NCBI GenBank assembly: GCA_013286985.1
Contig: JABDEQ010000041.1
Location: forward strand, 1-22,560
DNA length: 22,560 bases
Direction of reading: 5' to 3'
From: Bacteroidota bacterium
GTDB taxonomy: Bacteria; Bacteroidota; Bacteroidia; Sphingobacteriales; Sphingobacteriaceae
Each line of letters begins with the position of its first letter. Positions within the stretch are counted from its first letter, which is position 1. The notes beneath the pieces were generated by a model, which had not been told where the DNA came from, made no database searches, and worked only from the letters and a program-made list of their open reading frames with translations. Made by a program: the position numbers and the translations under genes. Below, in pieces: positions 1 through 8,672 of the stretch.

Positions 1-2
1 AA

Positions 3-540
3 TCATTTTCAGGAATAGGTAAAGATCTTGATTCACTGGCCGATATGGTTAGCTTTGGTGTTTTGCCGGCTGTAATTATGTATAGCATTTTTAATACCCG
101 TATTTTCGGCATTAAGATTGGCTAAATTTAATGTGGATACGCGTCAGTCGGAAAATTTTATTGGTTTGCCTACACCTGCAAATGCTATTTTGATAGCATC
201 ATTCCCGCTTATTATTGATCATCATAACAGGTATTATACACCTTATCTGTTAAATCCTTACATACTGTCGGTGTTTATTATAATTATGTGTTCGTTATTG
301 GTGGCCGAAATGCCTATGATGTCATTAAAATTTAAGAACAAGGACTTTAATGAAAATATTTTTCGTTATTTATTACTGCTATTTTCGGCAATACTCATTC
401 TATTTTTTAAATTTGCAGCGGTTCCGGTAGTCATATTTATATATGTTACCCTATCAATAATTCAGTTCAAATTTACAAATGTGAGTGTTATTAGCGGTTC
501 GTCAAAAGACGTAAAGACCAGCCCCGATAAACACCTTTAA
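3..540 (+). pseudogene. pssA: pssA 3' part, phosphatidylserine synthase, internally deleted and frameshifted
   Basis: PssA makes phosphatidylserine from CDP-diacylglycerol and serine at the inner membrane, the first step towards phosphatidylethanolamine. The frame starting at position 3 reads SGIGKDLDSLADMVSFG, part of the CDP-alcohol phosphatidyltransferase signature. That frame stops at 123-125. The homologous protein resumes in another frame from about 79 (IAFLIPVFSALRLAKFNVDT, then FIGLPTPANA) and runs to the TAA at 538-540. The family normally has about 20 more residues between these two blocks, so a small deletion plus a frame change lies at about 78-90, where TATAGCATTT could belong to either side. 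The N-terminus is off the window or displaced (see 635-691). Hydrophobic segments continue to the C-terminus. purS starts 11 bp downstream, suggesting a former pssA-purS operon. A TTG at 118 could open the second frame, but the product would lack the catalytic Asp motif. The family call is sure; whether the damage is biological or an assembly error is not. Confidence 0.8.
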
Positions 541-551
541 AAATTATCTTA

Positions 552-641
552 ATGAAAAAGTTCCAGGCCGAAATAGACGTAATGCCCAAAAAAGAAATCC
601 TTGACCCACAGGGAAAAGCAGTAACAGGCAGCATGAAAAGG
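552..641 (+). pseudogene. purS: purS 5' fragment (FGAM synthase small subunit), truncated by a junction
   Basis: PurS is the small subunit of phosphoribosylformylglycinamidine synthase, which joins PurL and PurQ in step four of purine synthesis. The first 29 codons match the family: MKKFQAEIDVMP, then LDPQGKAVTGSMK. After about position 638 the similarity ends, because the sequence becomes the antisense of the pssA start. The open frame runs on through unrelated codons to a TGA at 699-701, giving a 49-residue chimera. A normal PurS is about 80-85 residues, so roughly two thirds is missing. It begins 11 bp after the pssA stop, with no clear ribosome binding site, as is usual in Bacteroidetes. 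The identity is confident although the piece is short. Confidence 0.8.
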
Positions 642-691
642 TTGGCACAGGTGATAGCGTTCGGCAAATGTTTTTTGAGACGATTCTTCAT
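635..691 (-). pseudogene. pssA: pssA 5' fragment in inverted orientation
   Basis: Read on the minus strand from the ATG at 691-689, this piece encodes MKNRLKKHLPNAITCANLF, the typical start of Bacteroidetes PssA. After 19 codons the frame enters antisense purS sequence, so the rest of this open frame (to 491) is meaningless. The remaining part of pssA lies upstream on the opposite strand. This fragment therefore points back towards its own gene body and away from rho, which lies behind it on the same strand. The junction with purS shares about five bases (GAAAA) that fit either gene. Confidence 0.75.
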
Positions 692-720
692 TCCGCTATG
701 AAGGTATCAAGATTAAATTA

Positions 721-777
721 AGTATTTATGAAGTTTTGCATTAACTTTTATGTTAATCATATAACTTCATAAATACT
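721..777. repeat. AT-rich inverted repeat, possible rho terminator
   Basis: A perfect 15-bp inverted repeat (AGTATTTATGAAGTT at 721-735, its complement at 763-777) encloses a second 6-bp pair (ATTAAC 740-745 and GTTAAT 752-757) with a six-base loop. It starts just past the stop codon of rho, so it may act as the rho transcript's terminator, but no strong T-run follows on the minus strand. It lies between rho and the inverted pssA start. It could also be a mobile-element end or recombination scar. Confidence 0.6.
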
Positions 778-783
778 AAATTA

Positions 784-2409
784 TTACGAATTCATTGATA
801 TCAAAAACTCTTCGTTGGTTTTTGTACCCTTTATCTGGCTTTGCAAAAACTCCATCGATTCCTGTGAGTTCATATCAGCCAGGTGGTTACGCAAAATCCA
901 TATCCGTTGTAACGTATCGCGATCAAGCAACAGATCATCACGACGGGTACTTGAAGCGGTGATATCAATAGCAGGGAATATACGTTTGTTAGATAATTTA
1001 CGGTCGAGCTGTAACTCCATGTTGCCTGTACCTTTAAACTCTTCAAAAATAACTTCGTCCATTTTTGAACCGGTTTCTGTAAGAGCGGTAGCGATGATGG
1101 TTAGTGAGCCGCCATCTTCAATGTTACGTGCGGCGCCGAAAAAGCGTTTAGGTTTGTGCAAGGCATTAGCATCAACACCACCTGATAATATTTTACCTGA
1201 TGCCGGAGCAACGGTGTTATAAGCACGTGCCAAACGGGTTATTGAATCTAAAAGAATAACAACGTCATGTCCGCATTCTACCATACGTTTGGCTTTTTCC
1301 AAAACGATATTGGCAATTTTTACGTGGCGCTCGGCCGGTTCGTCAAAGGTTGATGAAACTACCTCAGCGCGTACGCTGCGGGCCATGTCAGTTACCTCTT
1401 CCGGACGTTCGTCAATCAACAATATAATCAGATATACTTCAGGATGGTTTTTTGCAATAGCATTAGCTACATCCTTTAAAAGCATGGTTTTACCTGTTTT
1501 GGGTTGAGCTACAATTAAACCGCGCTGACCTTTTCCAATTGGTGAAAATAGATCCATGATACGGGTTGAATAGTTGCCCGCATCAGTAAACAAGCTTAAT
1601 TTTTCGGATGGGAATAGAGGAGTTAAGTGATCAAACGGAACACGGTCACGAACTTCGGCAGGTATACGGCCATTGATGGCTTCTACACGCACCAGTGGAA
1701 AATATTTTTCGCCTTCTTTTGGTGGTCTGATGCTTCCGCGAACAGTGTCACCTGTTTTAAGACCAAAAAGTTTGATTTGCGACTGTGATACATAAATATC
1801 ATCAGGCGAAGTAAGATAGTTGTAATCTGATGAACGCAAGAAACCGTATCCGTCGGGCATAATTTCTAATACGCCTTCGTTTACTATTACATTATCAAAA
1901 TCAAGGTTTATTGCGGGCTCCTGGCTTTTTTGCTGACCGCCCTGGTTGTTAACTCTGCGTTCAAACTTTTGCGGGCGTGCTTCAGGTGCCTGTTCTTCAT
2001 TTTTAGTGCTATTTTCCCTTGCCTCTACAACTGCGTCATCTTCTTCTTCATTGGCTACAGCAACTTCGTTTTCTTCGTCGTCGGTAGCGGGTTCATCATC
2101 AGGCATATCAAATAAATTGGTATCATCTAAAGGAACTTCTACACGTGGCTTGGTAGTGCTTTTTATGGTGCGGACTCTTTTTCGGGTTTTATCCGCAGGC
2201 TCGACTTCCGTTTTTTCAGTAACAGCGGTATAATTGCTGTTAACAGTCTGTTGTTGGGTTCTTGCAGCTTCAATCAATTGCTCTTGCTCAACAATACGGG
2301 TAATTAATTGGGCTTTTCTAAGCTCGTCAGATTCAGCAATACCTAAATTTCTGGCAATTTCGCGCAACTCTGAAACGAGTTTGTCGTTCAATTCGTTTGT
2401 ATTAAACAT
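784..2409 (-). CDS. rho: Transcription termination factor Rho
   Basis: Rho is a hexameric RNA-dependent ATPase and translocase that ends transcription. The protein has 541 residues. A Rho_N helical domain occupies about 1-45. A low-complexity insert rich in Asp and Glu spans about 46-165, with the densest acid run at 95-145. The cold-shock-type RNA-binding domain is at about 172-245 (DGYGFLRS). The ATPase core holds Walker A AQPKTGKT at 301-308, Walker B VVILLDS at 383-389, and the Q/R-loop region at 405-429 ([13 protein letters not shown]). E. coli Rho is about 419 residues; the extra length is the acidic insert, which is common in Bacteroidetes. The ATG at 2409 opens directly into the Rho_N domain. 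The gene diverges from pyrF across a long AT-rich gap. A hairpin lies just past the stop. Confidence 0.97.
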   Translation of the reverse strand: MFNTNELNDKLVSELREIARNLGIAESDELRKAQLITRIVEQEQLIEAARTQQQTVNSNYTAVTEKTEVEPADKTRKRVRTIKSTTKPRVEVPLDDTNLFDMPDDEPATDDEENEVAVANEEEDDAVVEARENSTKNEEQAPEARPQKFERRVNNQGGQQKSQEPAINLDFDNVIVNEGVLEIMPDGYGFLRSSDYNYLTSPDDIYVSQSQIKLFGLKTGDTVRGSIRPPKEGEKYFPLVRVEAINGRIPAEVRDRVPFDHLTPLFPSEKLSLFTDAGNYSTRIMDLFSPIGKGQRGLIVAQPKTGKTMLLKDVANAIAKNHPEVYLIILLIDERPEEVTDMARSVRAEVVSSTFDEPAERHVKIANIVLEKAKRMVECGHDVVILLDSITRLARAYNTVAPASGKILSGGVDANALHKPKRFFGAARNIEDGGSLTIIATALTETGSKMDEVIFEEFKGTGNMELQLDRKLSNKRIFPAIDITASSTRRDDLLLDRDTLQRIWILRNHLADMNSQESMEFLQSQIKGTKTNEEFLISMNS

Positions 2410-2818
2410 GTTATGAATTAATATTTCAAAAGGATTTTAAATATTGAATATTTTTTGTGATTTTCTATAATTTTTCAACGGTACTATGAGACTATATCGT
2501 CAGTAAAGTTGTTTGCACAATGGCACTGAATTTATTTTGTAAGCAAATCCAATTTATAACGTAAACATGGAGATGTTTTATATGAAAGAAATTTGTTTTG
2601 CAACTTTGTTTATGCAACCTGTAAACCCACGCAAATAATTAATAAAATAACCTGGAGTTTTTAAATTGTTTCTTTGGTGCAAGAAAAATTCAATGGAAAA
2701 CATTGCAATTTTAATCAATTAATTTATAAATACAAATTATTTCAAAAAATAACCTTTCAATGGGTAACGGTTAAGTTTATTTTTAGTTTTTTTGCATCGT
2801 TAAATAAAATCGCTTTTC
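2410..2818. other. 409-bp divergent intergenic region between rho and pyrF
   Basis: This AT-rich region must carry the promoters of both rho (minus) and pyrF (plus). I find no exact TAnnTTTG box on either strand. The nearest candidate for rho is TACCGTTG on the minus strand (2483-2476), one mismatch from consensus. A possible plus-strand match is CAACTTTG near 2600. No convincing hairpin, RNA gene or conserved small reading frame is visible. An open frame beginning at 2674 overlaps pyrF out of frame and looks like chance. Confidence 0.5.
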
Positions 2819-3652
2819 ATGATCTCCCGCCAGCAACTGATAACCCAGATAAAACAAAAGAAATCATTCTTGTGTGTAGGATTGGATCCGGATATTGAAA
2901 AAATACCTTCATTTTTAAAAGAATACCCTGACCCGATATTTGAGTTTAATAAGCAAATAATTGATGCCACGCGTGATCTATGTGTAAGCTACAAACCCAA
3001 CGCTGCATTTTACGAAAGCAGAGGCATCAAAGGATGGCAAAGCTTAATTGACACCTGGAAGTATCTACCTAAGGAATGTTTAAATATAATTGATGCCAAA
3101 CGGGGCGATATCGGCAATACATCAGACATGTATGCACGGGCTTTTTTTGATGAGGATGCAGCGGGAATGAGCTTTGATGCCATAACAGTATCACCTTATA
3201 TGGGCAGCGACACGGTTACATCCTATCTTTCTTATCCTGGCAAATGGCTTGTTTTGCTGGCTTTAACTTCGTCTGCCGGGAGCAAAGACTTTCAGTATCT
3301 CACTACCGAAAACGGACCTTTGTATGAAACGGTGATTCAAAAAGCAAATACCTGGGCCGGTGATGACCGTATGATGTTTGTTGTGGGCGCCACCAAAAGC
3401 ACCGAATTTGTTAATATCAGAAAAATAGCGCCCAATAACTTTTTGCTCGTTCCAGGTGTGGGAGCGCAGGGAGGGAGCCTGAAGGATGTTTGCCAGTACG
3501 GAATGACAAAGGAGTGCGGATTATTAGTAAATGCCTCCAGATCTATTAATTATGCTTCAAATGGCCGTGATTTTGCGGAAGCTGCAAGAGCAGAAGCATT
3601 AAAGATTCAGCAGGAAATGCAGGTTGAGCTGGAAAAAGCAGGAATTATTTGA
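2819..3652 (+). CDS. pyrF: Orotidine 5'-phosphate decarboxylase
   Basis: PyrF decarboxylates OMP to UMP, the last step of de novo pyrimidine synthesis, in the cytoplasm. The 277-residue length fits the longer subfamily 2 enzymes. The substrate and catalytic Lys/Asp motif is DAKRGD at 92-97, followed by IGNTS. The phosphate-binding loop is VPGVGAQGG at 211-219. GLDPD at 21-25 opens the first barrel strand. The ATG at 2819 lies just before MISRQQLITQI, the expected N-terminus. The gene diverges from rho and converges with the exonuclease/UvrC-like gene, with only 8 bp between the two stops and no hairpin between them. pyrG in the same window adds the later step from UTP to CTP. No sequence damage is visible. 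Confidence 0.96.
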   Translation: MISRQQLITQIKQKKSFLCVGLDPDIEKIPSFLKEYPDPIFEFNKQIIDATRDLCVSYKPNAAFYESRGIKGWQSLIDTWKYLPKECLNIIDAKRGDIGNTSDMYARAFFDEDAAGMSFDAITVSPYMGSDTVTSYLSYPGKWLVLLALTSSAGSKDFQYLTTENGPLYETVIQKANTWAGDDRMMFVVGATKSTEFVNIRKIAPNNFLLVPGVGAQGGSLKDVCQYGMTKECGLLVNASRSINYASNGRDFAEAARAEALKIQQEMQVELEKAGII

Positions 3653-3660
3653 AATATCCT

Positions 3661-5022
3661 CTAAAACGTAACCTTCCTATCCGGAAAGCGTGTGGCATAT
3701 CCCGCTACTATAGTTTTTATATAATCATTTCCGGGATAGGGGGTGAGATGATTTTTAAGCTGTGTTAAACTGTCGACATTAAAATAGTGGGAAATATAAC
3801 CCATACCGTAAAATCTTCCCTTTTCAATCAATAAACAACTGTGTTCATCGTCGGTGCGCCCGGCATCTCTTATGGCAAATGTTGGTAGGCCTTCATTTAG
3901 CTCATTTATGGCGAGCTCTACTTTTTGATTATATTCTTCGGGAGATTGGTGCCCGCTACAGGCGCAATTTTCGCCGCTTCTGCCCATACAGGGTTCATTA
4001 TTGTTTTGAATAAAACAAAGCTTAGGGCAAAGCTCAAAATTTTCAATCAGCTTTAACAGCAGTGAACGGCCCTCAAATAATGTATTGCAGCTATAAATGG
4101 CGCCGGTCATTTTGCGGTGTTTATCAACTGCCAGGCGCATGTAACCGCGTTGGTCTTCAAACGCATATAAACTGTAAGCCTGCTCAAAACGTTTCAGTGA
4201 GCGGTTGTATTTGGGCCACAGGCGCTTTATTTCAACGGCTTCCAGCACCAGGGCTATCAGCTCTGTACCGCAAAGCTGGTGGCTAATACGATGAATATTT
4301 CTCAGAAACTCCTGTCGCTGCGGACCCGGATTGTTTCCTGTAAAATGGCTGCATACCCGTTTCTTTAAATTTTTAGCCTTGCCTACATAAATTACTTTTC
4401 CATTGTCATCATGAAAGTAGTATACGCCAGGCGATGATGGCAATACCTCTACATCCTGTTTGGGCAGGTTGGCAGGTAATACCTGTTCTTTTGAATTTAT
4501 TTTTAATGCCTGAGCAATGTGATTTTGAGTATCACTTTTCAGCAATAGTGAAAATAGTTTGGAAGTAGCTTCTGCATCGCCGGCGGCGCGGTGGCGGCTT
4601 TCGTTTTCGATCCCTAAATGCCTGCAAAGTTTGCCAAGCCCATAAGAAGGTAGCCCCGGTATTATTTTTCGGCCAAGCCTTACCGTACATAGTTTTTTAC
4701 TTTGCAGCTCGTACCCGGCGGCTGATAAATGATGACGAACAAAAGAATAATCGAAATTTACATTATGGGCGACAAATATTTTGTTGTTGAGCAGGTGGTA
4801 AATATCGTGAGCAACGTCTTCAAACGGTGGTGCTTTTTCTACCATTTCATTGGTAATGCCTGTTAAAGCACTGATGTATATCGGGATATCTCTTTTGGGA
4901 TTGATAAGGGTTGAATAGCGTTCAGTTACCTTTTTACCATTATGTATACAAATGGCAATCTCAGTGATGCCGTTGGCGCTGGCATGCCCTCCCGTGGTCT
5001 CAATATCAACAATTGCATACAT
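3661..5022 (-). CDS. DnaQ-like exonuclease fused to UvrC-type GIY-YIG nuclease
   Basis: The 453-residue protein joins two nuclease modules. Residues 1-165 form a DEDDh 3'-5' exonuclease of the DnaQ type, with D6 and E8 (DIET), D91 (HNVNFD), and H144 with D149 (HRAAGD). Residues 195-275 form a GIY-YIG domain like the 3'-incision half of UvrC: PGVYYF at 198-203, IYVGKA at 211-216, Arg 222, and Glu 261 in the LVLEAVEIK helix. A Cys-rich part follows (C332, C336, C345, C353, C355) and then SPEEYNQKVE, resembling the UvrC segment that binds an iron-sulfur cluster. The UvrC C-terminal nuclease and HhH domains are absent, so it is not UvrC itself. Similar fusions are known in Bacteroidetes and actinobacteria. 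A role in DNA repair or trimming is inferred. It is downstream of the yidC terminator and probably has its own promoter. Confidence 0.88.
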   Translation of the reverse strand: MYAIVDIETTGGHASANGITEIAICIHNGKKVTERYSTLINPKRDIPIYISALTGITNEMVEKAPPFEDVAHDIYHLLNNKIFVAHNVNFDYSFVRHHLSAAGYELQSKKLCTVRLGRKIIPGLPSYGLGKLCRHLGIENESRHRAAGDAEATSKLFSLLLKSDTQNHIAQALKINSKEQVLPANLPKQDVEVLPSSPGVYYFHDDNGKVIYVGKAKNLKKRVCSHFTGNNPGPQRQEFLRNIHRISHQLCGTELIALVLEAVEIKRLWPKYNRSLKRFEQAYSLYAFEDQRGYMRLAVDKHRKMTGAIYSCNTLFEGRSLLLKLIENFELCPKLCFIQNNNEPCMGRSGENCACSGHQSPEEYNQKVELAINELNEGLPTFAIRDAGRTDDEHSCLLIEKGRFYGMGYISHYFNVDSLTQLKNHLTPYPGNDYIKTIVAGYATRFPDRKVTF

Positions 5023-5027
5023 CGATG

Positions 5028-5035
5028 TAAATGTA
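5028..5035 (-). promoter_or_regulatory. Candidate -7 box for the exonuclease fusion gene
   Basis: On the minus strand the sequence is TACATTTA, one mismatch from TAnnTTTG. It lies five bases before the ATG at 5022, so the transcript would start at or near the start codon. No clear -33 element is seen. Confidence 0.3.
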
Positions 5036-5117
5036 ATAAGTTTTTGCTAATATTATTAGTTTTATCTAAAGAAAGTCTGAAAGAATTTGGATAATAAAGT
5101 TACAGAGAATAATTTCC

Positions 5118-5152
5118 ACAAAAAAGCCCGGCAGATCTATTCTGCCGGACTT
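5118..5152 (-). terminator. Factor-independent terminator of the pyrG-yidC transcript
   Basis: An 11-bp stem (5124-5134 with 5142-5152, one G:T pair, core GCCCGGCAG) has a seven-base loop. Read on the minus strand it is followed at once by a run of T (5125-5120). It lies about 37 bp after the yidC stop. A smaller AGACT/AGTCT hairpin at about 5168-5182 lies between it and the gene. Confidence 0.85.
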
Positions 5153-5188
5153 GTATGTTTTATTTTTTCAGACTTTGAAGTCTTTTAA

Positions 5189-7039
5189 TTATTTCTTTTT
5201 AGATGTATTTGGTGCGGCAGGCAATTGTTGTTTTTGACGCATCATTTCTTCCATACGAGCCTGGAAACCACCGGTTTTTTTCTTTTCATCCGGCTTCTTT
5301 TTGTTTTCCTGAATCTGGGCATGAATCTTTTTGTCATCAACCATTAATCGGATAATGTATTGCTGTAAGAAAGTCATCATGTTAGCCAGGAAGTAATAAT
5401 AATTTAAACCTGCCGGGTAGCCATTCAATGCACCCAGGAATATAATAGGGGTGATGTAACCGATGTATTTCATTTGCCCCGTTGCGCCCGAAATCTGATT
5501 ATTGAAATAAGTGTAAATCAGGGTTGAAATAGTCATCAGTACACACATTAAACTTAAGTGGTTACCAATAAAAGGAATGCTTGGGAAGGTGATGATTGCA
5601 TCGTAAGTTGATAAATCGTGCATCCACAAAAAGCTTTGCCCGCGCAGCTCAAATAAACTTGGGAAGAAACGGAAGAAAGCAATTACAATAGGCATCTGTA
5701 TCAGCAAAGGCAGACATCCGCCCAATGGATTTACACCGGCTTTTTTATAAAGCTTCAGGTATTCCTGTTGCAAAAGAGTAGGGTTGTCTTCACCAACTTT
5801 GGTTTTAATTTCATCCATCTCCGGCTTCAGCACGCGCATTTTAGCCATTGAAAGATATGACTTATAGGTAAGCGGCGATAAAACCAGCTTAAGTATAATG
5901 GTAAGCGCTAAAATGATTAACCCATAATTCCAGTTGAACTTTTTAAGGATATTAAATACCGGTAATACTGCAAAGCGGTTGATATATTTTAACGGTCCCC
6001 AGCCAAGGTCAACTTGCTTTTCAAGCGCATAGCCCTGATCTTTTAAAGTAGAATAACGGTTTGGGCCAAAATAAAATAGTAAAGGGAAGGTGCCTTCGGT
6101 ACTACGCGATAATACCAGATTAGCGCTCATTTGCTTACTATCGGTTGTATCGGTAACATCCATGCTTTCCGCCAGGCTGGATTTATCGAAACCTTTGTCA
6201 GCTATAATAACGCTCGAGAAAAAGTGCGCTTTGAATGAGATCCATTGCAACTTTTTATCAGTGATTTCTTTCTGATCATCTTTGCTTTGGCTCAGGTAAT
6301 CATTTTCGCCATCAATATTATTGTATGAAACATAAGAATAACGGCGCTCCTGCTCCATATCTTTTTCCTGTTTGCGTACACTTGCCGCCCAGTTGATATT
6401 GAGAGTGCTGGTATTTGCAATTACCTGATCCAGGCCGGTTGGCTTAATGGTTAAACCCAGCTTGTAACCAGTACCTTTTAACGAGTAGATATAATCAATA
6501 TACTGCGTAGCACTATAACTCAAACGCATGGTAACAGTGCTCGAGTCGGCACCACTTACGGTAAGTGAAGCAGCACTTGGCGTAAAGTACAGCTTGTTGG
6601 TATTAATGCTGTTGTTGCCGGCCGTAAAGTTTAAACCAAACTGATTTTTATCACCATCAAAAAGTATCAATGGTTTTTTATCAAACGTTTTGTAGTCTTT
6701 TAGCTCAACAGAATAAACCCTGCCACCATGAGTGGAAAGCTTTACAATGATGTCTTTATTTTCAAGTGTTACCAATTTATCGGTACCAACTGTTGCCGCA
6801 CCAAAAGGCATTTTTAACGTAGCCGAATCCAGTTGTTTGCTGGCAGTAGCTTTAGTTGAGTCTGTAAATTTTGCAGTAGTAGCTGCATTTAATTTTGGCA
6901 GTTGACCTCTTTTTACTGAATCGGTGTGTGCTTTTAATCTTTCTTTTTTTAAGTCAGTATCTGACGGTTTCATGAAATAAATGGATACACCCATTATAAT
7001 CATGATCAGGAATAGTCCTGTAAACGTATTTTTATCCAT
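5189..7039 (-). CDS. yidC: Membrane protein insertase YidC
   Basis: YidC inserts and folds inner-membrane proteins, alone or with SecYEG. The 616-residue protein has the layout of Gram-negative YidC: an N-terminal membrane anchor at 6-23, a linker, a periplasmic beta-sandwich domain at about 80-345, and the conserved insertase region from about 355. Membrane segments lie near 370-393, 438-460, 490-512 and 527-560. The segment LTIILKLVLSPLTYKSY places Lys 384 where E. coli has the groove Arg 366. GGCLPLLIQMPIVIAFF at 440-456 is a family hallmark. The C-tail (570-616) is very Lys-rich and may contact the ribosome, as in other YidC proteins with basic tails. It starts 21 bp after the repaired pyrG stop, so the two are probably cotranscribed and end at the terminator near 5118-5152. 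Confidence 0.96.
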   Translation of the reverse strand: MDKNTFTGLFLIMIIMGVSIYFMKPSDTDLKKERLKAHTDSVKRGQLPKLNAATTAKFTDSTKATASKQLDSATLKMPFGAATVGTDKLVTLENKDIIVKLSTHGGRVYSVELKDYKTFDKKPLILFDGDKNQFGLNFTAGNNSINTNKLYFTPSAASLTVSGADSSTVTMRLSYSATQYIDYIYSLKGTGYKLGLTIKPTGLDQVIANTSTLNINWAASVRKQEKDMEQERRYSYVSYNNIDGENDYLSQSKDDQKEITDKKLQWISFKAHFFSSVIIADKGFDKSSLAESMDVTDTTDSKQMSANLVLSRSTEGTFPLLFYFGPNRYSTLKDQGYALEKQVDLGWGPLKYINRFAVLPVFNILKKFNWNYGLIILALTIILKLVLSPLTYKSYLSMAKMRVLKPEMDEIKTKVGEDNPTLLQQEYLKLYKKAGVNPLGGCLPLLIQMPIVIAFFRFFPSLFELRGQSFLWMHDLSTYDAIITFPSIPFIGNHLSLMCVLMTISTLIYTYFNNQISGATGQMKYIGYITPIIFLGALNGYPAGLNYYYFLANMMTFLQQYIIRLMVDDKKIHAQIQENKKKPDEKKKTGGFQARMEEMMRQKQQLPAAPNTSKKK

Positions 7040-7060
7040 TTCTGTGTGTAGTACAATTAC

Positions 7061-8672
7061 CTATTTCTTACGGGCATAAGCCATCGAAGCGGCGACAAAG
7101 TTAATAAAAAGTGGGTGCGGATTTGCAACTGTTGATTTTAATTCGGGATGGAACTGTGCGCCCACAAAAAATGGGTGATTTTTTTAGCTCTACAATCTCT
7201 ACCAGGTTATTTTCCGGGTTAATACCTGTTGGGGTTAATCCGGCGTTTTCATAATCTTTTAAATAATCGTTATTGAACTCATAACGGTGTCTGTGGCGCT
7301 CGGAGATATGTGTTTTTCCATAAAAGTTTGCTGCCTTGCTGCCTTTTTTCAAATCGCAGGCATAAGCGCCCAAACGCATGGTGCCACCTTTAAGTACAAT
7401 TTTTTTCTGATCTTCCATCATTCCAATAACCGGGTGAGGAGTATCGGGATTCATTTCGGTACTGCTGGCATCTTTAAGCCCCAAAACATTACGGCCAAAT
7501 TCAACCACGGCACATTGCATACCTAAACAAATTCCAAAAAACGGAATATTATTTTCACGCACATAACGGATAGCTTCAATTTTACCTTCAAAACCACGCT
7601 CACCAAAGCCTGGTGCCACTAAAACACCATGTAAACCCTTTAATTTCTCAACGGCGTTTTCGGGTGTTAATTGTTCCGACGGAATATATTCTACATGTAC
7701 CTTACATTCATTTTTTGCACCGGCATGAATAAATGATTCGCTGATGGATTTATAAGCATCAGGCAGCTCCACATATTTGCCTACCAGCCCAATTTTTACT
7801 TCAGAGGTTGGATTTTTTAAACGGCCCAAAAAGTCTTTCCAGTTCTCTAATGCCGGATCGATTTTATGAGGCAGTTTTAATTTGGTTAAAACCGTTTTAT
7901 CCAATTGTTCTTTCAACATCAATAATGGCACATCATAAATAGTTGATGCGTCAATTGATTCGACAACGGCGTTGATGTTTACGTTACAAAATAAAGCTAT
8001 TTTTTTGCGGATATCTAGAGTAAGGTGATGCTCTGTACGGCAAACCAAAATATCCGGCTGAATACCATATTCCAGTAACATTTTAACAGAGTGCTGTGTA
8101 GGCTTTGTTTTCAGCTCACCGGCTGCAGCAAGGAAGGGGATAAGTGTTAAGTGAATAACCAATGAATTGCCAGAGCCGTTTTCCCACCTGAACTGGCGTA
8201 CCGCTTCAATGTACGGCAATGATTCAATATCGCCTACAGTGCCACCTAACTCGGTTATCACAATATCATAATCGCCGCTTTCGCCAAGGATGCGGATGTT
8301 TCTTTTTATTTCGTCGGTAATATGCGGAACTACCTGTACAGTTTTACCTAAAAATGCACCCTCGCGCTCCTTGTTAATTACATTTTGATAAATGCGGCCG
8401 GTAGTAATGTTGTTTGCTTTTGAAGTAGGGGTATTTAAGAAACGTTCGTAATGACCAAGGTCCAGATCGGTTTCAGCACCATCTTCGGTAACATAACATT
8501 CGCCGTGTTCGTAGGGGTTTAAAGTACCCGGATCGATATTAATATAGGGGTCGAATTTTTGGATAGTAACGCAATAGCCGCGCGATTGAAGGAGCTTTGC
8601 AAGCGAGGCAGATATAATGCCTTTCCCTAACGACGAAGTAACGCCGCCCGTAACAAATATATATTTAGTCAT
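7061..8672 (-). CDS. pyrG: CTP synthase, with an apparent frameshift near the 3' end
   Basis: PyrG turns UTP into CTP using ATP and glutamine. The synthetase domain starts [18 protein letters not shown]. The class I glutaminase domain carries Cys 382 in GICLGMQ. The uninterrupted frame fails after residue 497: a run of seven T at 7179-7185 (A on the coding strand) shifts it to a stop at 7101. If one base is removed, the frame reads [16 protein letters not shown] and on to a TAG at 7061-7063. That gives 536 residues, the usual length, and restores the catalytic His 508 and Glu 510. The ATG at 8672 is preferred over one 13 codons upstream, because family proteins begin at [10 protein letters not shown] and a -7 box lies at 8731-8738. 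yidC follows by 21 bp. The shift may be a homopolymer sequencing error or a real lesion. Confidence 0.93.

Noticed and set aside
491..691. Minus-strand open frame of 66 codons taken as one gene
   Set aside because: Only the first 19 codons are meaningful (the pssA start). The rest is antisense purS and pssA sequence.
815..2416. Several plus-strand open frames inside rho
   Set aside because: They are antisense shadows of a clearly conserved coding sequence.
2674..2898. Plus-strand open frame upstream of pyrF
   Set aside because: It overlaps the pyrF start in another frame, has no family resemblance and has AT-driven composition.
7179..7185. Programmed ribosomal frameshift in pyrG
   Set aside because: There is no known precedent in this enzyme, and I see no stimulatory pseudoknot or stop-codon arrangement. 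A homopolymer length error is simpler.
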